A DNA stretch of 64,000 bases, from contig NC_058520.1 in assembly GCF_904849725.1 (NCBI RefSeq), forward strand, positions 536,972,083-537,036,082, given 5' to 3'. Origin of the DNA: Hordeum vulgare subsp. vulgare (Eukaryota; Streptophyta; Magnoliopsida; Poales; Poaceae). The position numbers and the translations under genes were made by a program. Positions 46,401 through 57,196 of the stretch are shown in pieces. The notes under the pieces are model-generated. The model saw only the letters and a program-made list of their open reading frames with translations, did not search any database and had not been told where the DNA came from. Numbering within the stretch: the stretch's first letter is position 1; every line of letters begins with the position of its first letter.

Positions 46401-47963
46401 ACACATTCTTGTCCTACTCTCTCTGATATAAATCTTAGGGTACCCTATGAAGTTACTTGTGTTGGATTGAATATAATAAGTCTGAAATTGTTTGATGCAT
46501 GTTGAATAATTAACCCACAGATACTCGTGATGACATTGGAGTGTCTTGATGACACTAGGAATTATTGATATGTATCATTCGTGTTATTTTAGTATGAACT
46601 CTAGAGTTGTTTGTGTCACCTATAGGAATAGCTCAATAGACTGATCAAAAAAGGTAACTTTGAGGTGGTTCTACTACCTACAAAAATTCATCTCATGTTC
46701 TCTGCAAGATATAAACTTTGGAGTGATCCTTTCTTGCACATTGAAGAATGATCATATGATCCTACTGTGTTAGCATTGTTGATAGATCGTGCTAGTGAGA
46801 ATATGAACCCTAGACCTTATTTCCAAGCATTTATACAACATTTTGTGCACTGTTTTCCATTTGCTACCTTGATGTTTTTATATTTTCAGATTATAAAAAC
46901 CTATATCTACTATCCATACTACACTTGCATCACCAACTCTTTGCGAAACTAGTGCACCTATACAATTTGCCATTGTATTGGGTGTGTTGGGGACACAAGT
47001 GGTTTCTTGTATTTGATTACAGGGTTGCTTGAGAGTGACCATCTTCATCCTATACCTCCCATGGATTAATAAATCTTAGGTCATCCACTTGAGGAAAATT
47101 TGTTGCCGTCCTACAACACTCTGCACTTGGAGGCCCAACGGTGTCTACAAGAATAAAGTTGCATAGTAGACATCAGTCAACTGCATCATGTGTCTCTTCT
47201 TTTGTGAAAGGTTTCTCCTCATTTGCTAAATTATGATGTTTTCCTATAGACCAGTAAGGGAGAAGGACTAAAAAATGGGGTTGAGTTACTTAATCTTTGG
47301 TTGAAAGCTCTGCACAAAACAACACCTTTGACATCATGATATGTTACTTATTGAACAATCTCATCAACTAGAGAGTTAATATGATTCTTTCTATACTTGA
47401 TCGTTGCTTTTGCTTTAAAGAACTTCGTGTTTTCATCCGCCTAACTTGTGCTCACTTACTATGCATCTCCATTCCATTCCTCATTTTTCAAGTGTCTAAA
47501 TTGATTCATAAGATCAAATAGTAGAATAAACGCATTACATGCTTTTGTAGTGACACACAAGTTTCATAAACCTTTAGAGCAAATCATTAAGCCTTTTGTC
47601 AACCTTTTGAACTTTGATGTTATTATTTTTGCATTTTCCTGCTCTTGCACATCTTGAGACAAAATGTTTTTAAGAATCTCCTTAAATTCACTATATTCCA
47701 ACGAGAAATTTTCAAATCTGGAAAGCTTGGATTTTGGAACCCTTATTCCAATTTTGGCAAGACAATGGGTGTGATCTGAGATGGGCTTTGATAATGCAGT
47801 AACTTGAGTCTTGGGATATGTGATGGTCCAAGCTTATGAAGAGAAATCAAATTCAATTTTTGAAGAAGAGGTTCTATTTGCATATTGGTCCAGGTGTAAT
47901 TCCTGCCCTTAAGGAGGATTTTGACGAAACCAAGATTGTTGATAGGCTCATTAAATTGTAAAA
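46401..47963 (+). repeat. Tandem unit 3 (LTR end + LINE)
   Basis: Unit 3 comprises LTR 46401-47175 and LINE 47176-47963, then uninterrupted LINE. Its LINE part is the intact reference for units 1 and 2. Confidence 0.85.
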
Positions 47964-48430
47964 TATCTCCTCAAAAATTTATTCTTCTTTATTCCTCTTG
48001 TCAAGGTGCATAATATCATTGAAGGCTCCCAATATTAGCCATGGGATCTCAATGTTATGAAACAAGTCAAGGAATTCCAATTTTTCCTCGTGTGCACATG
48101 GCCCATAAATATTTGTAAGAATCCATGTTTTTCGAGAGTGAACTGATGTGAATTGCATGGACAAAGAATACGTATTTGGAAATACTTTTCAGTCCTAGAA
48201 CAAAATACCATTCCAAGTAGTAAAAATGCCCAGCCTCGACCTCATTGGAGAGTGTGTGAAATTTGTGTTCAGACTTTATGTGTTCGAAACGGGGGCATTG
48301 TACATTGCCCTCTACTATGTTTTCTCCCCTCATGTGATGATTTGCTACATAGATCATGGCCACCAATGTCATTTGGTCTGCGTCGACAACTTTCCGTCTC
48401 CTGCTTCTACGAGCTTCTATGTTTTGACCA

Positions 48431-49660
48431 ATTTGTCACAGGCATCGCTGGCTGATGCAGGAGGGAGAACACTTCACTGACCTAGGCATCTGGATGTATA
48501 TTCAAATTTTAAGGGTGTTTTTGCAAGGACGTGAATGATAAAATCGCAAAGAAATTCAGTCTAGAAAAAAACAGAGGAAAAGGTTCCTGCGCACTGGAAT
48601 AGTCCTACTCAACCAGCGATAGCTGGAAGACGGGACAAGCACATGCAGCAACGACAACCAGCTATTTCCCGCCTTTTCCTTTTTCTGTATTTGATTGACA
48701 TGGTAAAAGCCAACCTTTTGTTATTAAAAAGAAAAAGACATGGTAAAAGCCAGACACGAGCAACGCGTAATATGACTCCACTCCTCAAGTGGCCATCAAC
48801 CATCAGAGAATAAAGCAAACCCTTGGCCAAAGTTGGCCAAACAGCGATGGACACGAGCCATCGGTTAAACCAGCAATCACCCGTCACCGTCGCATACCGA
48901 TCAACACGATTCGGTTCTTCCCAGTTTTGAATTCCCGACGGCTCATTTCACTCCTTGCTCGACGTCCGTAGACTGCAATTCAGCTCTGCCGTCAACTAGT
49001 CCAGTTGGCCAGCTACCTAGCTAGCCAGTTGCATGCAGTTCATGCATGCGCGACGGATCCTGCTTTAGATACTTATACTGTGCCACTTGGTTGTCGTAAC
49101 CCGTAAAGGTTCAAGTTGGTAGGGGCCTTGAGAACTTGCAGCTTCTAGAATCTTTCAAGGAGTCCAGGTACTCGGTTGCCTTCGCTGGCAGTGAAGGAAT
49201 CCTACGGCATTTTTCGGAAACCAACGAGCCCGGTCATCCGAAACACGAGCGCCGCCCGTGCCACGGGGACGGCTCGTGATTCTCGGCGGCAGTGGATAGA
49301 GCACGAAGGGGGTAGGAGGCGAAAAGGCGGGTAGCCGACATCCGTGCAGGGCCCCATGCTGGTTAACGGCGGGGTCTGGACCAAACTTCTACCGACGGCG
49401 GCGGGGGCCTCCACGTACGCCGCCCCGACCCAACCGAAGGCACCGGTGGTGGTGGTGGTGGCGGCATCGTCGTGGATCGGATGCCACGCGCGGCGCGCGA
49501 TGAGCGGGAGTGCGGTCGCTGTCCGTCCGTAGTAGAGCATGCCCCGGTTCTCTGGATCGGAAGGGCATGGGGACTGCCGTACGTCGCCGGAAAATGGCAT
49601 GTGTCTTATGAAAACCGTGGTCCATGCGGCACCCGCGGTTTAGAGTATGGTTACTCGCAT
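48431..49660. other. Unassigned low-copy, partly CpG-rich sequence
   Basis: 49200-49600 is CpG-rich and open on both strands (132 codons minus at 49202-49600; 62 codons plus at 49344-49532). The reading frames contain poly-Val/poly-Thr runs from a (GGT)n stretch. I recognise no family. It could be a decayed exon or promoter region of a host gene. 48431-49190 holds nothing recognisable beyond the small direct repeat at 48697-48752. Confidence 0.35.
48697..48752 (+). repeat. 16-bp direct repeat around a 24-bp A-rich insert
   Basis: gacatggtaaaagcca occurs at 48697-48712 and 48737-48752. The insert ends ttattaaaaagaaaaa. It looks like a minimal 5'-truncated retroposition event. Confidence 0.6.
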
Positions 49661-49722
49661 AGTCAGTTGCTGCTATAACACATTGTCATGTCACGTATAC
49701 TTTTTTTTATGGACAGTGCTAG

Positions 49723-50825
49723 ACGCCGGCGCGTCGGTCCGGGGCTCGCACCGGTCGCGCAGCAGCCATCAGATCAGGGCTCCTGTCGTCAGATCTGGTC
49801 GCGCGAGCCCCCACCGCCCGTCATCCTCGCACGCGCCGCCATCCCCGCACGCGCCTAGCCCGCGCCGAATGCCCCAGCACGCGCCGACCGCCTCGCCTCA
49901 CCTCCTCACCGCTGGCCGCCCTCCACCGTCGGTCGCCGCCCTCGCCGCCTTCACCTATGTCGCCTTTCTATGCGTTTCTAACCTCCGTGGATGTAGCAGC
50001 GTGCGCTCATGGTTGCAGCCCCTTGTAAACAACAATACGGTTGCAACAAAATAGAACAATAAATGTAGCAAAAATGTACAATGGTTGCAGCATTTTCCAT
50101 CATGGTTGCAACTCGTCCATGTCAACGGTTGTAGCAAAAATACAATACGGTTGCAACAACAAAAAATGACTGATGTAGCAAATTTGTATAATGATTGCAG
50201 CATTTCCCATCATGGTTGGAACTTGCTCATGTCAACGGTTGTAGCAAAAAAAAAATACGGTTGCAACAAAAAAGAATGACTGATGTATCAAATTTGTATA
50301 ATGGTTGCAGCATTTTTTCATCATGGTTGCAACTCCGCCTACAAAACTCCGGCGAAGTTTGGTTGCAACTCTCATGGACGTGGTTGTAACTTTTTTTTAT
50401 CAACGGTTGAAGCTTTTTTTATGCCGTTTGAAGCTTTTTGTACACCGCTTGTAGCTTTTTTTTAATACATGTGTACACACAGATCAGTCCATGGCAGGAG
50501 GCAGCCATGTCATCTCCCCTGTGGCTCGGCCCGAGCACCGGCGATGGTGGTTTTGCAGCAGCGCCAGCGAAGGGTACGAGGGCGTGCGGCGGTGCCTGCG
50601 GGGGAGGGGGCGACGGCAACATGCACATAGGAGAAGCACGCGACGGCGGCGCCTGCGCGCGGGGAGGGGCGACGACGACTTGCGCAGAGGGGAAGCACAC
50701 GACGGCGGTGCCTGCGCGGGGGGAGGGGCGACGGCGACCTGCGCGGGGGGAGGGGACGCGCGCGATCCACCCAGATCGGACGAACGCGGTGGGTCTGGCC
50801 AAAACGGTTCGGCCGACGCCCCGTG
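49723..50825. mobile_element. Candidate non-autonomous DNA transposon, about 1.1 kb
   Basis: The left edge (gccggcgcgtcggtccg) and the reverse complement of the right edge (cggggcgtcggccgaacc) are imperfect inverted repeats of about 15 bp. GC-rich ends enclose an AT-rich middle of ggttgcaac repeats. No target duplication was found. A Mutator-type origin is possible but unproven. GC-rich frames at 49647-50054 and 50419-50919 are repeat-driven. Confidence 0.4.
50034..50363 (+). repeat. 110-bp tandem repeats (about 3 units)
   Basis: aatacggttgcaac recurs at 50034, 50144 and 50254, a period of exactly 110 bp. Within each unit ggttgcaac/ggttgtagc motifs recur in short steps. Confidence 0.9.
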
Positions 50826-51636
50826 TATAAACGTTTACCTTTTTATAGCTAATATATATAATAATTGGTTTAAAAAGTATATTATTTTTTATTATATGAC
50901 TCATCTTTCACTTTCATAAAATGCCTAGAAACACGTGCTGCAATTGACTCTTAACTAAGAGTCCGCTTACCTTTTCTCTCCTTTTTTCTTTTTTCCAACT
51001 AAACAAAAATATACTATTTTATTTTTTATAACCAGTTGACTCAGTTCTATTGTATTTGCTCTTAAAGCTCATACTTTTAGATCGGCTTTTTATACCGCGG
51101 AAGTCAGTCGATGCGGTTATGTATTGATTCGAACGACAGTCTAGATATATTTTTCACATGAATCAAAGACAAAAATAGGGTTTCTTGGACGTTCAAACAG
51201 TACCCAAGCCCGCTTCTAAGCACCGTAGTCCACCAAAATTTCTTTCCTCATCTGCACATGCATCACACTTGAATCAGTCTGCGCCGCATAGAGCGTCAGT
51301 GCCGCATTAATGCCCGGTCAGAGCGAACGCGATCCCTCACTCTCGTCCGCATTATAGCGGCATGCTGCCGATAAAGAGCCTCTCGTGCCTATTCTTGATG
51401 CATACGACTGTTCCGCGTTCAAACGACACGACGGTCGCCCGTCCGTTCATGCGTCGCCCCAGTAATGTTATGCGGTTGACAAGGCGTCTACTTGGACGCC
51501 ACTCGTTCGTCGCTCGGCTGTCCTCTATTGCTATAAAAAAAATTGTTGCCCTCGCTATAGCCGCAGCCATCTGCCTCCGATCCTTTCTCCTCCCCCCCCC
51601 AACTCCCATCATGGCTTCCTTGCGGTCCAAATCTCT
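50826..51636. other. Unassigned sequence
   Basis: 50826-51070 is AT-rich with no motif. 51300-51636 resembles a dispersed Triticeae repeat upstream of the pseudogene at 51637 (gtccgttcatgcgtcgcccc). A TATA-like ctataaaaaa lies near 51530. The 144-codon minus frame at 51352-51786 and 96-codon plus frame at 51362-51652 have no motifs. Confidence 0.35.
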
Positions 51637-52425
51637 ATGGACGAGCGGATGACTGACCAAAAGACGGAGATGGCCAGCATTTCTTTCGGTTGGTTTGTCG
51701 GCACGCAACCGGAGGACGATGATGAAGCAATGAAAGACGCGACCGCCGACGAGCCAGCGCCATCCTCCTCCTCCTCCGCCCCACACTCGTCTGCACCATC
51801 CTTCTCCTCTCGTGCCCCACCCTCACTGGTGCATTGCACCATGTCCGTCGGCGAGGCACGTGCCTATTATATGAACAAGGTACGGGAGGAGTAGGAAGAT
51901 CCGTTCCGGGAGGCGCGGGCCAACGTCGCCTACAACCACCTCCTCATCCATGAGCACCAGTAGGCGAACGAGCAGCTCGCCGCCAACAGGGTGATCGCGT
52001 CAAAGGCAGACCTAGTGAAGTAGGTGGTGCTGCTCGAGTCCTACCGCTCTGCCTGCTAGATCCGCCTCGACCGCTGGCGATACCGCCAGCGTTAGGCAGA
52101 ACTGGTGGCCGCGTGTAAGGAGTTCGACGAAGCGGCGGGCGAGGTGTTCGGCAATGCCGACAAGGAGGCAGAGGATTTCGCTGACAATGAGGAAGAGTAG
52201 AGCATGGTAGCTCGCTGATGCTCAGGTCCCAAGAAGGCCATCGCTCCTTCCCTCCCGTTGCAGCCAAGCTTGGCGACCTCAACATCGTCGGCCAATTAGC
52301 CGCTTGGCGGCGGAGTGGTGGCGGACAGCTTCACTTCCTGAGGCTTCGAAGAGATTACGGAGGCGGAGCTGGAGAGGACAAAGTTTCAGTTATTGGAGCT
52401 CAGGGCCGGACACGGGTAGTGGGCG
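51637..52425 (+). pseudogene. Unrecognised repeat-borne ORF, frame kept but with many stops
   Basis: One frame runs from ATG 51637 for about 260 codons without an indel but with in-frame stops at 51892, 51961, 52021, 52057, 52093, 52198 (all TAG) and 52216 (TGA), then further TAG/TGA. N-terminal part acidic with poly-Ser (EPAPSSSSSAPHSSAPSFSS); middle helical and charged (ANEQLAANRVIASKADLVK, LVAACKEFDEAAGEVFG). No known domain was recognised. The upstream ATG at 51613 reaches a TGA after 13 codons. It may be a transposon-carried gene. Confidence 0.5.
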
Positions 52426-52494
52426 CCATCGATCATAAATTAGGCCTATCAATTATACCTCTACAGCAGGACGAACACCACTTAGTTGATGTAA

Positions 52495-52615
52495 TGTTGA
52501 AATCCGTCATGACTATATGAAATCCGTCATGTTTAAAGGAAATCCGACATGTTCAAATGAAATGCGGACGGGTTTATATGAAATCCGACTGTATTTACAT
52601 GAATTTTGTTCGGTT
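52495..52615 (+). repeat. Short imperfect repeats (gaaatccg-type, about 5 units)
   Basis: Variants of gaaatccgtcatgtttaaa recur about every 20-25 bp downstream of the pseudogene. No function is assigned. Confidence 0.7.
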
Positions 52616-53253
52616 GATTTAAAATATTGTTAACATATATGCAGGCAGCCTTGGATGTCGACCTCTCGTATCCGTATGTGCGGACCAGTTTCTTTATCCG
52701 CAAACTGATAAAAAAAAAGATTTATGAGTTAACGTTGAAGATGTCGTTATATCAGCTGCATGGTGGTGTGTCATGAGTTGGCTAGTTGTACTGCAAGCAT
52801 GAGATGTCATCTTGTTGTGCCGATGTGGAGTGATCCATGGGAATTTATGCTGTGTTCCTTTTGTTATCTACGGAAATTATGCAGAGTTCTTTTTCAAAGT
52901 GGGGAGAGAATCCTCAGCTGAATATAGTACTGAATTATATTACGCGCGAATGTCAACCCGTTACAGCCGAAAAAAATACAAAGTGTTTATGTAACTAACG
53001 ACACCTCACGCGTTGCAACGGAAATCAGTTGTATATATTTTAATGTAATTTAATGATGTGAAATATAAATATTTAGACTAATAAAACATGAACAAAACTA
53101 AAAATTTACAGAACTTATTGTATTTGATTATATATAGTTGTAAAATATTTATTAGATAGAGTTGAATAATAGAATGAAGGGAAAATTTAAAGAGAAGCGT
53201 GCACACATGAAAGCTCCCGCGCGGCGAGCTCATGCTGAATTCTGTCTTTATGA
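52616..53253. other. AT-rich unassigned sequence
   Basis: No coding frame, LTR end or terminal repeat was recognised. Confidence 0.4.
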
Positions 53254-54010
53254 CCAAAATTCAAAAACTTTTATCTCGTGAACCGTTAATTCAATCGATG
53301 ATCCGTTTTCATTGTTGACTTTGTTTCGACGAAATCTTTAAAACTAGACCCCATGTCGACATGTTTCGACAACTTTTCTTTTGCTCATACTCACCACATT
53401 TGTTGCACTTACTTGTTATATTAGTAAGTACTTACTTATCTGATAAAAAATAACTTAATTACCATATTTTTGGAAATCACGTATAAATATGACATCTCGA
53501 CATAATCAAACTGACAAATACAAACATTTTTTAGGCGATTACGCGCAAAAATATGCCAACTCAACATATTTAAAACCAGTGACCATAAAAAATCTTTTTT
53601 GTTCATCGTTTATAAATATGACAACTCGGCATAGTTAAACTAACAAGCACACAAAATAGTTTTCTTGCAAAGTTGTATGTAAATATGACAAGTTGGCATA
53701 TTTTTAAATTGGCAAACACAACCTATGACATGCTTTTATATCATATATAATGAAAAAGTGCTACAAGGCTTTGTACGAAATAACATTAAAAAGTGTCAAT
53801 CAAGTTATTCTTTTCAGGCAAGTGGTTAATAATATGGCAACTGGGTCAAAAAATGTGGCAAGTATGAACGGAAAAAAATACTTGATGGAACATGTCGATA
53901 TGGGATCTAGTTTCTAAGAACTCGTCCCGAAAAAGTCAATGATGAATGCGGATCATCGATTGAATTAACGATTTTGTAGATAAAACAATTTAAATTTCAA
54001 AATCAAAGAA
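53254..54010. mobile_element. Fold-back element with arms of about 130 bp
   Basis: The left arm (about 53254-53380) and right arm (about 53882-54010) are inverted copies. An exact 22-bp core lies at 53284-53305 and 53949-53970, and matching blocks follow on both sides (ttatctcgtgaac/ttatctacaaaatc; actagaccccatgtcgacat/actagatcccatatcgacat). The loop holds about four divergent repeats of the form aaatatgacaactcggcat (53480-53715). No ORF. It may be a MULE-like non-autonomous element. Confidence 0.7.
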
Positions 54011-54483
54011 AAACTTGCGTGTGGCGTTGTACTCTTGCGAGAGCCCAAACCTAAAAAAGAGTACATCGGGTCCAGCTGGCCAACGGATCTGTAGATCGCA
54101 TGCATTAATCGACGCTCCAGCGGCCACCGCACAGTAACGTAAATATGCGACGCCGCTGCCTAGTTAGGTCCTAGAATGAAAATGTTTTTTCATGCATGGT
54201 TGGTAGGTAGGTGTGTTGAGTTTGATGGATGCCCACGGGTAATCAAGCATGCTGATTATGGTGGTATGAGGAGGAGGACATGGTATGCAGGTGTGTCAAG
54301 TTGTGATAGCAAAATGAGGCACACACATGCACATTATGATGTTGGACTCATGTTTAACCCACAACTTGACTCTCACAACCCACACACACTACAGGACCCA
54401 TGTACCCATGTTGGGCTCATGTTTAAGCCACAACATTTGTGCCTTCCATTGGTGGTTGCTTGCGTGTCTGCTGGTTCGGTTCA
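54011..54483. other. Unassigned, probably 3' non-coding part of the adjacent Gypsy
   Basis: A 114-codon plus frame (54176-54520) carries internal near-repeats (VGLMFNPQ, VGLMFKPQ) but no known motif. It lies downstream of the minus-strand Gypsy pol and may be its 3' region. Confidence 0.3.
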
Positions 54484-57085
54484 TCACGCATGGCTGGTGC
54501 TAACATTGGTGTCGCCTTGAGATCCAGCATGTCCCCGTGGTGGTGTTTGTTGATAATGTTTCTTTAGTGTCTCATAGTTCTCCCAAGTGACCGCTACCTC
54601 AGTCCGGTTTACTGTATCAAAACCCATAATAGAGTTTGCCATCCCTATTAACCAGATTTCGATCAAGAATTGCTTCGGACACCACATTGAAAGCAGATAA
54701 TCCACTGGGCATACAATGTGGAGAACACATGAGTGTGATTCGGTGTATTTTTCTTTGAGTTGAGAGACATGAAACACTGGATGAATTAGTGCTTCCTGTG
54801 GCAAATCTAACTTGTCAGATGTCGGTCCACTACACTCTAGAATTTCAAACTGGCCATAAAACTTGTAAGCTAACTTTGCACAAGGTTTGTTCACCATTGA
54901 GGATCGAGCACATGGTTATAATTTGAGATAAACCATAGCTCCTACAGCAAATGAATGAGGTGACCTATGTGGATCTGCATATCCTTTCAATTTTGCTTCA
55001 GCTTTGAGCAGATGAGCCTTGAGGAGAGATGAATGGTTTTGATGATGCCTTAACCATTGCTCCACATCCACATCATCAGAAGTCGGTTTAGAATAAACTT
55101 CCCCATAGGCAGGCTTCTAACCATACAATGCTTTCATACGAGAGCACTCTCGAGTAGTATGGTAATTAGTATTATACAAAAATTCAGCTTGAGGTAGCCA
55201 GGAATTCCACATAGAAGGAGTTTCGTGCATGACCCTGCGAGACATTTGCACACATTGGTTCACTCTTTCACTTTGGCCAAGAATGCTTTGGCCCCTACTT
55301 GAGTAGAAAGTGAAAGTTTTATAGGAATAAATGCTCATATTTAGTAAATCAACCCACCACTACTAATATGATTTATATACATCAGACTTGGGTGGTGCCT
55401 CAAGGAAATCTGTAGTGACCTCTTACCATGGTCCAACAAGTACAAGTAAAGGGTTTTAACACGCCAGGGATTTTACCATGTTCGTGCTTGGCTAGTTGAC
55501 AAACCCCATACCGATGTAAAAAATCTATAATACCTTGTTTCAATGCAGTCACCATGAACAATATTTGTATTCTCTAATAAGTGGCATGAATAAGAGAGTG
55601 TCCTCCTACTGCACTAGCATGGAAAGCAGAAATCAGTTTAGTCTTTAAATCTTGATTGTCTCCCACCCTTATCATATATTGGAATTTAATGATACCTCCA
55701 CTAGTGGGTACTCCTCCATAGTGTTATAGAGTGCTATTTCTGTAGCAATGCTTAATTAGTCTTATCTACCACATAAAAATTAATCACTTTGTGGATCTAG
55801 ATAGGTTGTCTAGTAGAAGTAGTAGTAGCAGCCAACAAATGGCCAACTCTCAACTCTAGATAAAGCATCATCTGTAGAGTTTTCACTTCCATTTATATAC
55901 TAGAACTGAAACTTTAGACCAAGTAAGTTTGGCATGGCCTTATTCTACAACTCCATGTTGAGAACCTTGTTTTCCAACTCACACAAGCTCTCATGATCAA
56001 TCTGAATAATAGAGGATCGTCTTTGTAGGTATGCTCTCCATTTCTCCACAAACAGCATAATAGCTAAAAACCCTTCTCTAAATAGACACTGGCTAATTCT
56101 TTACACGAGTGCTTTAATTTAAATTATATATAGTGTTCATGTTGCGTCAGAATAACTTCAATTCAAATGGCACGGGCATTTGTTGTAATGACAAACTGCT
56201 GCTAAAAATCTGCTAACAACAACACTCGAATAGTGTTCATGGTTAGCTTAAGATTGTTAAATGCAGTTTGTTCTTTAGAAGACCACACAATGGCATGCTT
56301 CTTTAAGTAATTGAGTTAACGGTTTGGCAAAAACACCATATCTCTTGACAAACTTTCTATAGTACCCATGATACCCAAGAATCCACTCAATTCAATCATA
56401 TTTTGAGGTTTTGGCCACTTTACCATCACTACAAACTTATCAAAATCCGTTTGCATGCCTTGATCAGAAATGATGTACCCAAGTATTCGAAATTATTTTG
56501 AGCAAAAGTGTATTTGATCATCTTGGCAAATAACAGATGTTATCTTAATATCTTAAAGACTAATTCCAAATGTTACACGTGTTGTTGTACGTCCTTAGTG
56601 TAAACTAAGATGTCGTCCATGAATATTAAAACATAGTTTCTCATGCGATTAAAAATAGAATTCATAAACATTGAAATGTGGAAGGAGCATTTGCGAGTAC
56701 AAAAGGCATTACCATGAACTGGAATTGTACACTATGAGTCTTAAATGCAGTGTTCTACGCATCTTCTAGTCCATTCTAATAGGATGTTAACCATCTCAAA
56801 CGTGTAACTTCGAAACTCACTTTGTACCATCTACTTCATCTATAGATCATCCACAACATGCATAGGTAATTTTCTTTGAGTAGTAATAGCATTGAGATTT
56901 CTATAATATATATAAAATTTTCAAGTGTCATTCTTTTTCTTGACGAGTAAATAGGGGTTGTGAAAGTACTTAAGCTAGCAAAATAGCCCCTTCTTTTATG
57001 TGCTACAGGGAGGTTTTGATTATGCGCTCCTTGAATACCTATTATTTTTGGACTAGTCTTATAACCCATGCAAATTACCGTCATA
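54484..57085 (-). pseudogene. Decayed Gypsy pol (RT to integrase C-terminus)
   Basis: Minus-strand order: RT start near 57050-56870; VLIFMDDILVY with the catalytic FMDD at 56612-56623; a long broken RNase H/integrase stretch; integrase core end at 55117-55338 (GQSERVNQCVQMSRR, AEFLYNTNYHT); integrase C-terminus at 54484-54897 (KLAYKFYGQFEILE, LIHPVFHVSQLKEKY) and a chromodomain-like tail (WENYETLKKHY). This is the chromovirus-type arrangement of plant Gypsy elements. Stops and frameshifts abound, and gag and protease are not found. No LTR of its own was recognised. Confidence 0.8.
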
Positions 57086-57196
57086 GTTTATTAAACTCTC
57101 AAACGAATTTTAAGTGAAGAACGAGGGTGCAATTATTTCTATCAAATCTATATGTCACCATCCTCTAAAATATATAAGTGAAGCACTAGAGCAACT

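Larger units (their letters stand above)
44668..48430 (-). pseudogene. LINE ORF2 (endonuclease and linker), interrupted and triplicated
   Basis: On the minus strand 47979-48164 reads LTNIYGPC, then PWLILGAFNDI, the apurinic endonuclease-like core of plant LINE ORF2; the canonical GDFN has Ala for the catalytic Asp. Downstream (47176-47960, repeated at 44668-45443) comes the endonuclease-RT linker with remnants such as LLDLMKEFRYLKNEEWNGDA. RT is not present because the LTR cuts the element. Many stops occur. The protein would have nicked target DNA and primed reverse transcription. Confidence 0.7.

Noticed and set aside
50034..50363. CRISPR-like array
   Set aside because: The genome is a plant, and the 110-bp units follow each other directly with no unique spacers.
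50419..50919. Gly/Arg-rich frames of 130-161 codons
   Set aside because: They come from GC-rich repeated units (gcgacggcg-type) open on both strands, with no domain.
51352..51786. 144-codon minus frame
   Set aside because: It is antisense to the start region of the pseudogene at 51637 and has no recognisable motif.
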